The notes: a model not told the origin generated them from the letters alone. Positions 16,846 to 26,390 are shown, counted from the first letter of the stretch. The stretch is 64,000 nucleotides of DNA from Alphaproteobacteria bacterium (GCA_016125455.1 WGLS01000022.1:1-64000), one strand, 5' to 3'. Program-made: numbers and translations.

Positions 16846-19800
16846 ATGAAAACGAACCGTCTACTGATGGGCGCCGCCGCGGCCGCGATCTTGACCGGCC
16901 AGGCGGCCGTTTCCACCGAAGCGCTGGCGCAGGACGAACTCGTCCACGCGTTCGGCGGCGATATCGATCCCTTCTTCGGCGACATCAACCCGTTTGCAGG
17001 GGACATCAATCCGTTCTCCGGCGACATCAGCCCCTTTGCAGGGGACATCAATCCGTTCCGCGGCGACATCAACCCGTTCTATGGCGACGTATCGCCGTTC
17101 TGGGGCGATATCTCGCCATTCTGGGGGGATATCTCGCCCTTCTCCGGCGACATCAGCCCCTTCTCCGGCGACATTAATCCGTTTGCGGGCGATATTTCTC
17201 CGTTTACGGGCGATGTTCATCCGTTCTGGGGCGACATCAATCCGTTCTCAGGCGACATCACCGCGTTCTCCGGCGACATAACGGCGTTTTCCGGCGACAT
17301 AATCTCGTTCAATGGCGACTCCGCGAACGCCGGCGTCTTCTGGGGCGCGGCGGGCGCCTTGTGGGGCGACCTGAACCAGAACTGGGGCCAGAACCCCGCC
17401 CAAACGCAATCGAACCTCCAGAGCTTCCTGTCCCTGACCGAACAGGTCTGGGGCCAGGCGGTCTATAACGCGACCGGCCAGAGCTTCGCTGCTTTCATGG
17501 ACGCAATCCTCGCCGGGCATGGCATCGACCGCACCAGCGCATCGGCGCTCGCCAGTGTCGACCATGTGTCCCGTTCCAAGTTTTTCATGGATTTCTACGA
17601 CAGCCTGATGGGCGTGTCGGGGACGGACATTCTCGACCACTGGATGCCGACGGCGAACTGGACGCCGGCGCTGACGCAGGTTCAAAGCCGCGACCACGAC
17701 TCGGTCGTCGGCTTGCTCGACGTGCGGATCTCGTCGACTGACGACAACGTGCTCTACCTGTTCGACGCCGGCGGCTACACGGCGTCGCCGAACGCCCACG
17801 GCGCGGCGGTCGCCAGCCTGATCGCCGGCCGCCACGATGGCCGGGGCGTCATGGGCATCGCGCCGTCATCGTTCGTGTACGCCTACAGCCCGTTTGACAA
17901 TTCGGGCACCGCGAACTGGCAGGACGTGCAGAACGGCGTGCGCACTCTGTCGACGATCGGCGCCAATGTCATCAACATGTCGCTCGGCTACAGGAACTTC
18001 ACGTTCCACCAGAAGACGGCGAACATCTTTTCCGATCCCTTCATGCAAGGCTTCACGGACAACACAACGTTCGTCATCGCAGCCGGGAACGAGGGCAAGA
18101 CCCAGACCCAGAAAGTGACGGCCCCCGCTGGTTCGAAATTCGATAATCTGCTCATCGTTGGCTCTATCGACCCGACCAAGACGATCTCGTTTTTCTCGAA
18201 CCGGCCCGGCGAGGCCTGCATCGAAATCGGCAATGTCTGTTCGGAAACGAACAAGCTGAAGTACCGGTTCCTCGTGGCGCCGGGCGAGCTCATCCTGACG
18301 TCCGACAATGCCGGCGGCACGACGCGCATGTCCGGGACGTCTTTCGCCGCGCCGCTCGTCACAGGCGCAGTCTCCCTGTTGCACGATCGCTGGCCGTGGC
18401 TGCAGAACCATGCGAGCGAGACGGCGGACATTATCCTTCAGTCCGCCGAGGATCTCGGCGCCCCCGGCGTCGACGGCACCTATGGCTGGGGCGCGCTCGA
18501 TGTCGAAGCCTCGCAATCGCCGCTGAACTTCGACAATCTCGTCATCTACCAGCCGAACGGTTCCGGCGGGTTCTCTACGACGTCGGCGACGCAGTTCCGC
18601 AATACGGTGATGCTGCCGGGCCAGCTCGACCTGTGGGAGCTGCAAGGCGCAAAGGTGTTCGCGATCGAGAATATCGGCGCCACCCACCGCGACTTCTCCA
18701 TTCCGCTGAGCTCCATGCTCTGGGGCCAGGACGGCGCCTTTAACGGCAACACCGAACAGTACCAGCGCCACGTCTATGAGCGAATGGTCGACTGGGCCGG
18801 CGGCGCCTCCTCATTCGCGACATTCGATGAAACCGAAAATGGCGTCGCGCGGATTGGCGAGTGGGGCATCTCGATGATCGTGACGCCGACGAACCCGCTC
18901 GCGCCGGTGCGCCAGCAGGATCGTCCGTTCGCATCAAGCCTCCTGTTCAAAACGAAAAGCGGCAAGCTCTCTTTCCGGGTCGGCGAAGGCGCCGGCGCAA
19001 TGGCGCTCACGGGCGCCGACGGCTTCGACCATTACTCCGATCACGAACCAGAGACCGGCGGCGTCAACCCGATCCTCGGCTTCGCGTCGGGCGGCTTCTA
19101 CTCCGGCATGGCGACCGAGCTTGCCGACGGCGTCACGCTCGGCTTCGGTTTCACCGAGGCGGAAGACGACCACTCCTACATCGACGCCTTCTCAAAAGAG
19201 CGACTGACGGATCTTCCGGGTCTTGAGAATTACCGCGCCAGCGCCGTCAATCTCGACGTCGCTTACGCCGCAGCCGACAATGTGACGCTGAGCGTCGCCT
19301 ACACGCGCCTCGACGAGGGGACCGGCGTTCTCGGCGCGCAAGGGATCGGCGCGCTGTCGCTTGGCGACGGCGCGACGACTGACGCGATCACCATCGGCGC
19401 GACCTACCGCGCGATGCCGAACCTGCGCCTCTCGCTGTCCGCCACCGCGGGCGAAACGAATGGCGGCGACATGCCCGACCGCGTCCTCGCCGTCGGCGAG
19501 GACGGCATCCGCTCGACTGCGTTCCAGTTCGCGGCGGAATCGACAAACGTGCTGACCGGCGCAGACCGCCTCCGGGTCACCGTCGCCCAGCCGCTCCACG
19601 TCGAGGCCGGCGCTCTGCGCTACCAGTCGGTGCAGGTTGTCAACCGCGCTACCGGCGAGCTCGGCGTTGTCGACGAATACTGGAACCTCGGCGGCGAACG
19701 CCACGTCTACGCCGAGACGCAGTACGCCTTCCCGGTTCTTGAAAACGCGGCGGAAGTCAGCTTCTTCGGCCGGGTTGATGTCGGCCAGGCCGATTTCCGC

Positions 19801-19851
19801 GGTTCCTACGACGCGGCTTCGGCCGGCGCCCGCTTTAACCTCAGCTTCTGA
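16846..19851 (+). CDS. S8 (subtilisin-like) serine protease, probable autotransporter, with heptapeptide repeats
   Basis: The 1001-residue protein has, in order, a signal peptide (residues 1-28), 17 tandem heptads of type GDI(N/S)PF(x) at residues 38-156, a helical linker, an S8 peptidase domain at about 285-560 and a C-terminal region (about 690-1001). That region reads as alternating beta strands and ends in Phe (ARFNLSF), as outer-membrane beta-barrels do. The proposed catalytic triad is Asp292 (GLLDVR), His318 (NAHGAAVA) and Ser499 (GTSFAAPLV), with the oxyanion Asn in AAGNEG. It is expected to cross or sit in the outer membrane. A TPR histidine kinase gene follows after 36 bases. Confidence 0.85.
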   Translation: MKTNRLLMGAAAAAILTGQAAVSTEALAQDELVHAFGGDIDPFFGDINPFAGDINPFSGDISPFAGDINPFRGDINPFYGDVSPFWGDISPFWGDISPFSGDISPFSGDINPFAGDISPFTGDVHPFWGDINPFSGDITAFSGDITAFSGDIISFNGDSANAGVFWGAAGALWGDLNQNWGQNPAQTQSNLQSFLSLTEQVWGQAVYNATGQSFAAFMDAILAGHGIDRTSASALASVDHVSRSKFFMDFYDSLMGVSGTDILDHWMPTANWTPALTQVQSRDHDSVVGLLDVRISSTDDNVLYLFDAGGYTASPNAHGAAVASLIAGRHDGRGVMGIAPSSFVYAYSPFDNSGTANWQDVQNGVRTLSTIGANVINMSLGYRNFTFHQKTANIFSDPFMQGFTDNTTFVIAAGNEGKTQTQKVTAPAGSKFDNLLIVGSIDPTKTISFFSNRPGEACIEIGNVCSETNKLKYRFLVAPGELILTSDNAGGTTRMSGTSFAAPLVTGAVSLLHDRWPWLQNHASETADIILQSAEDLGAPGVDGTYGWGALDVEASQSPLNFDNLVIYQPNGSGGFSTTSATQFRNTVMLPGQLDLWELQGAKVFAIENIGATHRDFSIPLSSMLWGQDGAFNGNTEQYQRHVYERMVDWAGGASSFATFDETENGVARIGEWGISMIVTPTNPLAPVRQQDRPFASSLLFKTKSGKLSFRVGEGAGAMALTGADGFDHYSDHEPETGGVNPILGFASGGFYSGMATELADGVTLGFGFTEAEDDHSYIDAFSKERLTDLPGLENYRASAVNLDVAYAAADNVTLSVAYTRLDEGTGVLGAQGIGALSLGDGATTDAITIGATYRAMPNLRLSLSATAGETNGGDMPDRVLAVGEDGIRSTAFQFAAESTNVLTGADRLRVTVAQPLHVEAGALRYQSVQVVNRATGELGVVDEYWNLGGERHVYAETQYAFPVLENAAEVSFFGRVDVGQADFRGSYDAASAGARFNLSF
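16957..17313 (+). repeat. Seventeen tandem 21-base repeats encoding GDIxPFx heptads
   Basis: The block is exactly 17 x 21 = 357 bases, in frame, and encodes residues 38-156 of the S8 protease. The consensus is Gly-Asp-Ile-(Asn/Ser)-Pro-Phe-(Ser/Ala/Trp/Tyr/Arg/Thr/Phe). The last three units degrade to GDITAFS, GDITAFS and GDIISFN. Position 7 varies most. Codons differ between units (ggcgac/ggcgat, ttc/ttt), so the array is not a very recent amplification and is selected as protein. Confidence 0.95.
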
Positions 19852-19887
19852 TCATCGTTATAGAAACGACATTCGAGGACGAGGACG

Positions 19888-22800
19888 ATGACCAGGAAAA
19901 AGCACCAGAGCTTCTCCGGCGCCGTGGCGAGCGACACCTCACCCCGTCGCGCACGCTCCATCCGGCGCGCGCTGATGGCCGCCATCGCCGGCGTCGCCAT
20001 CGCCGGCGCCGCGCCATGCGCGGCATACGCTGAAAAGCCGACCGCAAAGTCCGAAGAGAACCTGATCGCCGCCTATGAGGCGCTGATCGCCGAGGCCAAA
20101 CAGTCGATGATGGCCGATCCAACGCATGCGGTCGAAAAAGCAACGAAGGCTGAGTACCTCATTCGCGCCGTCAACGGTCAGCCGGCGGATCCGGCGAAGC
20201 TCGCCACGGCATTGTGGCTGAAAGGCGAAGCACAGCTTCGCGCCGGCAAGCCGGCGATTGCGGGCATGTCGGTTGAAGAGGGCCTCGCGCTGATCGGCGA
20301 GACCGAAGAAACAAAGGCGCTCTATGGCGACCTGACGCTCGCCAAGGGCCGCATCGCAAGTCGTAATGTTGACGTTGAAACCGCGGTCAAGGCGTTCTTC
20401 GAAGCCCACCGAGTGTTCGCTGAACTGGGCGATGCGCGAAAAGAAGCGATGACCCTGCAGTCAATCGGTTCGATTTACCGCGACGCGGAGTCTTTCGACA
20501 AGGCGATCGAATACTATGAACGCGCCGCAGAAGCCTTTCCGGGCGACGAGCGCATGGACCTAGCTTCGTTCAACAACCGGGCGAACATCTTTCGCGACAT
20601 GGCGGCGTTCGATGCGGCGCGGCCGTTCTTCGAAGACGCACTTGGCATCGCGAAGGCGATCGACAGCGACGTGCTGACTGGCCGTATCCTGACGAACATG
20701 GCCGAACTCGAGAACGATGCGTCCAATTTCGCCGAAGCGGAAGTCCTGGCGGATCGCGCCCGGAAAATTCTCGACGCCGAGGACGGCGCCGACTGGGCGC
20801 GGTTCGCGGTCGGCGCCAAGGCGCGCGCCCGGTTCAAGCAGGGCGACGTGGCGGCCGCGGCGCGCCTGATTGACCAGGCCTTCGACGGCGTGGACGTGGC
20901 GGCGACCAACGCATCTTTCGCTGGCCTGCACGAAACCGCCTATGAAATCAGCCTGATGCGCGGCGAGCCCGGCAAGGCGCTCGCCCACCACCAGAGCATG
21001 AAGCGGCTTTCCGACGAGGCCAAGAAGGTCGCCGCCTCCGCGAACTTCGCCCTGATGGCCGCGCAGTTTGATTTCGCAGAAAAGAAACTCAATATCGAGC
21101 GGCTCGAAAACGAGCGACTTCAGAACGACCGGGCGCTCAGCGACGCCCGCAATCGCGTCCAGGTCCAGCGCGCGATCATCGCGTTCGCGGGCGTCGTCGT
21201 TCTCTTCAGCTTTACGATGGCGGTCGCGTTCCGGAACAACCGCAACCGCATGGCTAAGGTCAACGAAACGCTTGAAACGACAGTTCGTGAGCTGAATACT
21301 GAGATCGAGCGTCGCACAGCGGTCGAGCGCGAGCTGATCGCCGCCCGTGACGAAGCGGAACGAGCCGCACGGACTAAGTCCACATTCCTTGCAACCATGA
21401 GTCACGAGCTGCGCACGCCGCTAAATGGCATTATCGGCTTCACCAAGATTCTGCTCGGCGGCAAGCTGGAATCCGAGCAGCGCGAGCAGATCGAGATCAT
21501 CGACCAGTCGGGCGAAGCGCTGCTGGCCATTATCAACGACATTCTCGACCTTTCGGCGCTCGAGGCCGGCAAGCTCAGCCTACAGCCGACGTCGACAAAC
21601 CTGCGCGCAACGATCGAAGGGGCGGTCCGCCTGCTTCAGGCCAAGGCCGAGGAAAAAGGTCTTTCCCTCGCCGTGCATGTCGATCCATCGCTGCCCCAGA
21701 ACGTCATCGCCGATGGCGCGCGCGTTCGCCAGGTGCTGATCAACCTTGTCGGCAACGCGATCAAGTTCACCGACAGCGGCGCGATCGCGGTCGTCGCCGA
21801 GTGCGATCCAAACACGGAGAATGGCGTTCGGATTGCGATCAGGGACTCCGGCATTGGCATCCCGGCCGAGAAGCAGCACCTTTTGTTCGACCGCTTCTCG
21901 CAGGTGGACAGCACGCCGAGCCGTCGTTTCGGCGGCACCGGCCTTGGCCTCGCCATCTGCAAGGAAATCGTCGAGGCAATGGGCGGCGAGATCGGCTGTA
22001 CGTCAAGCTATGGCGAGGGCAGCGAGTTCTGGATGTCGGCGCCGCTCATGGCCGACGCCGAAGTGACGCCGCTGCCCGTCGCCAGGGCGCGTCGCCTGCC
22101 GGGCGATGTGCGCGTTGTCCTTGTCGATGACGTCAAGGTCAGCCGCACGACTCTCGAGAAAATGCTTTCGGCCCTTAACGCCGAGGTCGTTTCGGCCGCG
22201 TCGGGCAACGAAGCGATCGACGCGCTTTCACGCCTCAACAATGAAGGCAATCGCGTGGACGCCATCATCGTCAACAGCGAGCTTGCCGACATCGAGGCGA
22301 AAGATCTCGTTGGCCGCTTGACCCGCAACGGCCTGGTTCGCGACGCGGCCCTGGTCCTCGCCTCGCCCCACAAGCTTGCGAAGGAGCAGCTCAATCTTAT
22401 GGGCTTCGACGCGGGGCTTGACCAGCCAATCTCTGAACGGACGGTTTCGGCCGAACTGTCGCGGGTGCTTGGCGTTGCTGGCGCTGAGGGCGCCGGCGCA
22501 GACGGCGATGCCGCAGTTGCGCGGGTACAGCGCGCGGCCCGTCCCTCCGCCAAGGTCATCCCGCTCGTCGCCCGATCAATCGATGGCCGGGTGCTCGTCG
22601 TCGACGACAATGAAACCAACCGCAAGCTGGTCGCAGCGACGCTGAAATCCCTCAATGTCGTCGTCGACGAAGCCGAAAACGGCGAAGTCGCCCTCAAGGC
22701 GAGCGCGGCGCAGCGCTATACGGCAATACTAATGGACATTCAGATGCCGGTGATGAATGGCCTCGAAGCGGCAAAGGCGATCCGCAAGAGTTGCCCGAAA

Positions 22801-22992
22801 AACGCGGCGACCCGGATCATCGCCCTTACCGCCGCGGACGCACAGGCCGACAGCGAAAAGGCGCTGGCGGCGGGCATGGACGAGTTCATGCCGAAGCCCC
22901 TGAACGTGGCGCGACTTCGCGCACGGATCGATGAGTGCGTCCGCGTCGAAGCGGAACGCGAAGGCGGCGCCGTCAGCGACGCGTGCGTCTGA
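19888..22992 (+). CDS. TPR hybrid histidine kinase with two receiver domains
   Basis: The 1034-residue protein has a basic N-terminus and signal or anchor helix (about 25-48), then a TPR-type helical sensor domain (about 50-420, for example DARKEAMTLQSIGSIYRDAESFDKAIEYYERAAEAF split over two helices). A transmembrane helix (about 430-450), coiled coil, HisKA with His506 (MSHELRTPLNG), HATPase_c (NLVGNAIKFTD, DSGIGI, GGTGLGLAIC) and two receiver domains follow. The first receiver has Asn796 where the phosphoacceptor Asp should be. The second is intact with Asp950 (LMDIQMPVMNG). The periplasmic TPR domain presumably binds a protein or peptide. It lies just after the S8 protease and is probably cotranscribed. 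Confidence 0.9.
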   Translation: MTRKKHQSFSGAVASDTSPRRARSIRRALMAAIAGVAIAGAAPCAAYAEKPTAKSEENLIAAYEALIAEAKQSMMADPTHAVEKATKAEYLIRAVNGQPADPAKLATALWLKGEAQLRAGKPAIAGMSVEEGLALIGETEETKALYGDLTLAKGRIASRNVDVETAVKAFFEAHRVFAELGDARKEAMTLQSIGSIYRDAESFDKAIEYYERAAEAFPGDERMDLASFNNRANIFRDMAAFDAARPFFEDALGIAKAIDSDVLTGRILTNMAELENDASNFAEAEVLADRARKILDAEDGADWARFAVGAKARARFKQGDVAAAARLIDQAFDGVDVAATNASFAGLHETAYEISLMRGEPGKALAHHQSMKRLSDEAKKVAASANFALMAAQFDFAEKKLNIERLENERLQNDRALSDARNRVQVQRAIIAFAGVVVLFSFTMAVAFRNNRNRMAKVNETLETTVRELNTEIERRTAVERELIAARDEAERAARTKSTFLATMSHELRTPLNGIIGFTKILLGGKLESEQREQIEIIDQSGEALLAIINDILDLSALEAGKLSLQPTSTNLRATIEGAVRLLQAKAEEKGLSLAVHVDPSLPQNVIADGARVRQVLINLVGNAIKFTDSGAIAVVAECDPNTENGVRIAIRDSGIGIPAEKQHLLFDRFSQVDSTPSRRFGGTGLGLAICKEIVEAMGGEIGCTSSYGEGSEFWMSAPLMADAEVTPLPVARARRLPGDVRVVLVDDVKVSRTTLEKMLSALNAEVVSAASGNEAIDALSRLNNEGNRVDAIIVNSELADIEAKDLVGRLTRNGLVRDAALVLASPHKLAKEQLNLMGFDAGLDQPISERTVSAELSRVLGVAGAEGAGADGDAAVARVQRAARPSAKVIPLVARSIDGRVLVVDDNETNRKLVAATLKSLNVVVDEAENGEVALKASAAQRYTAILMDIQMPVMNGLEAAKAIRKSCPKNAATRIIALTAADAQADSEKALAAGMDEFMPKPLNVARLRARIDECVRVEAEREGGAVSDACV

Positions 22993-23041
22993 GCGCTTTC
23001 CTCCAAAGGTTCGCTACAGCCGCCGGCGGGACAGCCGCAGC

Positions 23042-24019
23042 CTAGAACCGAACCAGCGCGCTGCCCCAGGCGAGCCCGCCGCCAAGCGCGGCGAAAGCGA
23101 CAAGATCGCCCTTCCGAATGGTCCCTGCACGGATCGCATCGTCAAGCGCAAGCGGTATCGACGCCGCCGAGGTGTTCGCATGGCGGTCAATCGTGACGAT
23201 CACGCGATCCATGTTCAGGTTCAACCGCTTGGCGCAGGATTCGATGATCCTTATGTTCGCCTGGTGCGGCACGAACCAGTCGATGTCCTCGATCCTGATG
23301 TCGGCCTGTCGCGCGACCGTGATGACGGAATTGGAGATCTCCTCGACGGCGTTCCGGAAGACTTCGCGCCCGTTCATCCGCACAAGACCGACAGTATTGG
23401 TCGTCGACGGACCGCCATCCGCATAAAGAAGTTCGGTCAGGCGGCCATCGGCCGATGAGAAAACGCCGAGAACGCCGGTGCGCGGCGCATCGTCGGGAGC
23501 GTGCTTCGCCTCGACGACGATCGCGCCGCCGCCGTCGCCGAACAGGACGCAGGTGCCGCGGTCGGTCCAGTCGAGAAAGCAGGAAAGCTTCTCCGCGCCG
23601 ATCACGAGCGCACGCGTTGTCTGGCCGGTGGTCATCATCGCCGTAACGATGTTGAGGGCGTAAACGAAGCCGCCGCAGGCGGCGGAAACGTCGAACGCCA
23701 TGCCTGGCGGGGCGCCGATCTTTCGCTGAACGTGCACGGCGACGGACGGAAAGGTCCTGTCCGGCGTCACGGTCGCGACGACGATCAGGTCAATGTCTTC
23801 TGCAACGAGACCAGCCGCAGCGAGAGCCCGCTTCGCCGCGGCGGCGGCGATATCCGACGTCGCCTCGTCATCGGCCCCGATGTGGCGCTGGGCGATGCCG
23901 GTCCGGGAGCGAATCCAGGCGTCGTTGGTGTCGACCTTCGCCTCAAGTTCCGCGTTGGTCACGACCCTTTCCGGCAGATACCCGCCCACGCCGGCGATCC
24001 GGCAGTCAATACGCGCCAT
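23042..24019 (-). CDS. fabH: 3-oxoacyl-ACP synthase III (FabH)
   Basis: The 325-residue protein is a standard KAS III that condenses acetyl-CoA (or another acyl-CoA) with malonyl-ACP to start fatty-acid synthesis. The catalytic triad is visible as Cys115 (SAACGG), His252 (PHQAN) and Asn282 (HANTSAAS). The C-terminus GGGLAWGSALVRF is typical. I start at MARIDCRIAG (24019) because a longer frame lacks family similarity. Its common partners plsX and ihfA are not adjacent, so it sits outside the usual alphaproteobacterial plsX-fabH-ihfA order. Confidence 0.93.
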   Translation of the reverse strand: MARIDCRIAGVGGYLPERVVTNAELEAKVDTNDAWIRSRTGIAQRHIGADDEATSDIAAAAAKRALAAAGLVAEDIDLIVVATVTPDRTFPSVAVHVQRKIGAPPGMAFDVSAACGGFVYALNIVTAMMTTGQTTRALVIGAEKLSCFLDWTDRGTCVLFGDGGGAIVVEAKHAPDDAPRTGVLGVFSSADGRLTELLYADGGPSTTNTVGLVRMNGREVFRNAVEEISNSVITVARQADIRIEDIDWFVPHQANIRIIESCAKRLNLNMDRVIVTIDRHANTSAASIPLALDDAIRAGTIRKGDLVAFAALGGGLAWGSALVRF

Positions 24020-24153
24020 ATAGCTCAACTCTCGCCGGCCAAAGCCCAAGTCTACCATGCTTCGGCGTTTTTTTGTGACTTTATCGCGTCAGGTCGCCTG
24101 AAATCGCTGCAATGCAGCGGAGATTCCGGGCGCTCTCAGGCGCGCGACGCGGC

Positions 24154-24198
24154 CAGTAGCCGATCATTCAGTAGCCGATCACTCAGTAACCGATAACT
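24154..24198. repeat. Three tandem 15-base units at the 3' end of the gamma-glutamyltransferase gene
   Basis: Units CAGTAGCCGATCATT, CAGTAGCCGATCACT and CAGTAACCGATAACT follow each other with no gap. On the minus strand the gene ends ATCGG(C/T)TACTGA, and the same end-plus-stop is repeated twice downstream. The stop codon used (24183-24185) is the first of the three in reading order. Confidence 0.85.
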
Positions 24199-26057
24199 AT
24201 CCCGTCCTTGCGCATTTCCGTCGCGCCCGAATAGACGCCCGTTTCGGGGTCGCGCATGATCGCCTGATAGCCGCCGAACATCACGCCGTTCTCCACGACC
24301 CGAACGTCGTGGCCCATTTTTTTCAGTTGCGCGACGGTCGCCGCCGGGACGCCCGGCTCCACGTTCAGCACGCCCAGCGGATCCACCCCTTGCGCGCCAA
24401 GGTCATCGGTAGGCTGACGGCCGCCATCGTGATTGAGGCGCGCCGCGTCGCCCGCTTCCTGGATGTTCATGCCGTAGTCGACCATGTTGATCAGCACCTG
24501 GACATGGCCCTGGGGCTGCATGCCGCCGCCCATCAGGCCAAAACTCATCAGCGGGGCGCCATCCCGCATCAGGAAAGCCGGAATGATCGTGTGGAACGGC
24601 CGCTTGCCCGGCGCATAGGCGTTCGGATGGTTCGGGTCGAGCGAGAATAGCTCGCCACGGTCCTGGAACATGAACCCGAGGCCGTCGGCGACGAGGCCTG
24701 ACCCCATGCCGCGGTAGTTCGACTGGATCAGCGACACCATCATGCCGTCCTTGTCGGCGACGGTGAAATACGTGGTGTCGCCCTCGCCTTCGAGTTTCGG
24801 CTCTCCCGGCCCGAAATCCGGCGTCGCCTTCTTCGGATCGATCAGCGCAAAGCGCTCGCGGCCATAGGCCTCGGAGAGCAGCCCCTCGACCGGCACGTCG
24901 ACGAACGCGGGGTCGGCGTAAAACCGGGCGAGGTCCTCGAAGGCGAGGCGCTTGGCTTCGGTGATGTAATGGATCGCCTCGGGCGAGCCGCGCTCCCATT
25001 GGGTCAGGTCGACATTCTTGAGGATGTTCGCCATCTGCAGCGCGGCGAAGCCCTGGCCGTTCGGCGGCAGCTCGCAAAGCTCCGTACCACGATAATCGAC
25101 GCAGGCCGGCTCGACCCACTCGCTCTCATGGGTCGCGAAATCCTCATAGCGCAAATCGCCGCCGATCCTCTTCATGTAGGCGTCGATGGTGCGCGCAATG
25201 TCGCCCTTGTAGAAGGCGTCGCGCCCCCTGCGCCCGATCATGTCAAGGGTGTTCGCGAGGTCCGGATTGCGGAAAATCTCGCCGGCTTGCGGCGCGCCGT
25301 CAGCGAAATAGGTGGCGCGGGCGTTGTCGAACTCGCCGATCATGTCGAGATTTCGTACGAACGCGGAGAGGTTTCGCTGGAAATAGTAGGCGATGACCGG
25401 CGAGACGGGGAACCCCTCGCGGGCGTAGCCGATCGCCGGCGCCAGAACCTCCCGCATGGGCAGCTTGCCGAACCTGCCGTGCAGTTCGAACCAGCCATCA
25501 ACCGCGCCCGGCACGCTGACCGGCAGATGGCCGAGCGGCGGGATCGACCCGGCGTCGCCGAGCTTTTCCTTCAGGTCGTCAAGCGTTCGCCCCTTCGGCG
25601 CGCGGCCCGACCCGTTGATGCCGTAGAGCTTTTTCGTCTTCGGGTCCCAGACGATCGCGAAAAGATCCCCGCCGATGCCGTTGCCCGTCGGCTCCATCAG
25701 GCCGAGCGTTGCGTTCGCGGCGATCGCGGCGTCGACCGCGGTGCCGCCCTTCTTGAGGATGTCGATTGCGACCTGGCTGGCGAGCGGCTGCGCCGTCGCG
25801 GCCATGCCGTGCGCCGCATAGACAGGGCTGCGGGACCAGGCCGCGCCAACGGGTCTGCCGCCAGGCCCGATGCCTGGTCCGCGGGCCGCATCGCTGCCCG
25901 GCGCGGCCTGGGCGATAGCCGCCGGCATCCCGAACGTCGCCCCCAGCGTCAACGCCGCCAGGCCGCCTCTCAAGCAGGCTCTTAGGCCAGCCCCCAGGCC
26001 AATGCCCAGGCCAGCGCCAGGGCCAGTCGGAATAATTGCTTGCCTGCTCAGCGTCAT
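24183..26057 (-). CDS. ggt: Gamma-glutamyltransferase (exported)
   Basis: The 624-residue proenzyme belongs to the Ntn-hydrolase family. It cleaves and transfers gamma-glutamyl groups from glutathione and related compounds in the periplasm. It self-cleaves before Thr428 (GEGDTTYFTVADKDG), which becomes the nucleophile of the small subunit. The large subunit carries NGSGRAP and GGNLF-like regions (GNGIGGDLFAIVW). The small subunit holds DRGELFSLDPNHPN and GMQPQGHVQVLINM. The N-terminal leader is unusual: Gly/Leu/Ala/Arg-rich near-repeats (PGAGLGIGLGAGLRA) before a hydrophobic core, encoded by imperfect repeats at about 25980-26030. Confidence 0.92.
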   Translation of the reverse strand: MTLSRQAIIPTGPGAGLGIGLGAGLRACLRGGLAALTLGATFGMPAAIAQAAPGSDAARGPGIGPGGRPVGAAWSRSPVYAAHGMAATAQPLASQVAIDILKKGGTAVDAAIAANATLGLMEPTGNGIGGDLFAIVWDPKTKKLYGINGSGRAPKGRTLDDLKEKLGDAGSIPPLGHLPVSVPGAVDGWFELHGRFGKLPMREVLAPAIGYAREGFPVSPVIAYYFQRNLSAFVRNLDMIGEFDNARATYFADGAPQAGEIFRNPDLANTLDMIGRRGRDAFYKGDIARTIDAYMKRIGGDLRYEDFATHESEWVEPACVDYRGTELCELPPNGQGFAALQMANILKNVDLTQWERGSPEAIHYITEAKRLAFEDLARFYADPAFVDVPVEGLLSEAYGRERFALIDPKKATPDFGPGEPKLEGEGDTTYFTVADKDGMMVSLIQSNYRGMGSGLVADGLGFMFQDRGELFSLDPNHPNAYAPGKRPFHTIIPAFLMRDGAPLMSFGLMGGGMQPQGHVQVLINMVDYGMNIQEAGDAARLNHDGGRQPTDDLGAQGVDPLGVLNVEPGVPAATVAQLKKMGHDVRVVENGVMFGGYQAIMRDPETGVYSGATEMRKDGIVIGY

Positions 26058-26224
26058 GGCGGCCTCCTCACGTCATCGATTGCGAGCGGCAGAATGACGG
26101 CGTCAACCGCTGGCGCCAAGCCGGGGCGGGGCCGGATCGCCGGCGAAGCGTGGGAAACGGCGCGCGTTGCCCCGAAGAGGGATGCGAGTTCGCGCGATAT
26201 GGGCGATCTGGCGAAGGGCCGCAG

Positions 26225-26260
26225 AGACAGTTGAAGAGACAGTTGAAGAGACAGTTCAAG
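26225..26260. repeat. Three tandem 12-base units
   Basis: AGACAGTTGAAG is repeated three times without a gap, the last copy with one change. It lies between the gamma-glutamyltransferase start and the tRNA-Arg gene. No coding role is seen. Confidence 0.85.
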
Positions 26261-26275
26261 TCCAAGGGGATCGGA

Positions 26276-26294
26276 GGCGCGCGCGAAGCGCGCC
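26276..26294 (-). terminator. GC-rich hairpin downstream of tRNA-Arg, possible terminator
   Basis: GGCGCGC-GCGAA-GCGCGCC makes a perfect 7-bp stem with a 5-base loop, 20 bases past the tRNA 3' end on the minus strand. No T tract follows, so terminator function is uncertain. Confidence 0.35.
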
Positions 26295-26313
26295 GGCGCA
26301 ATATATAGAAAGC

Positions 26314-26390
<77 letters not shown>

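Noticed and set aside
16957-17313. Regularly spaced repeats that could suggest a CRISPR array
   Set aside because: The units are contiguous 21-mers without spacers, in frame, and encode conserved heptads.
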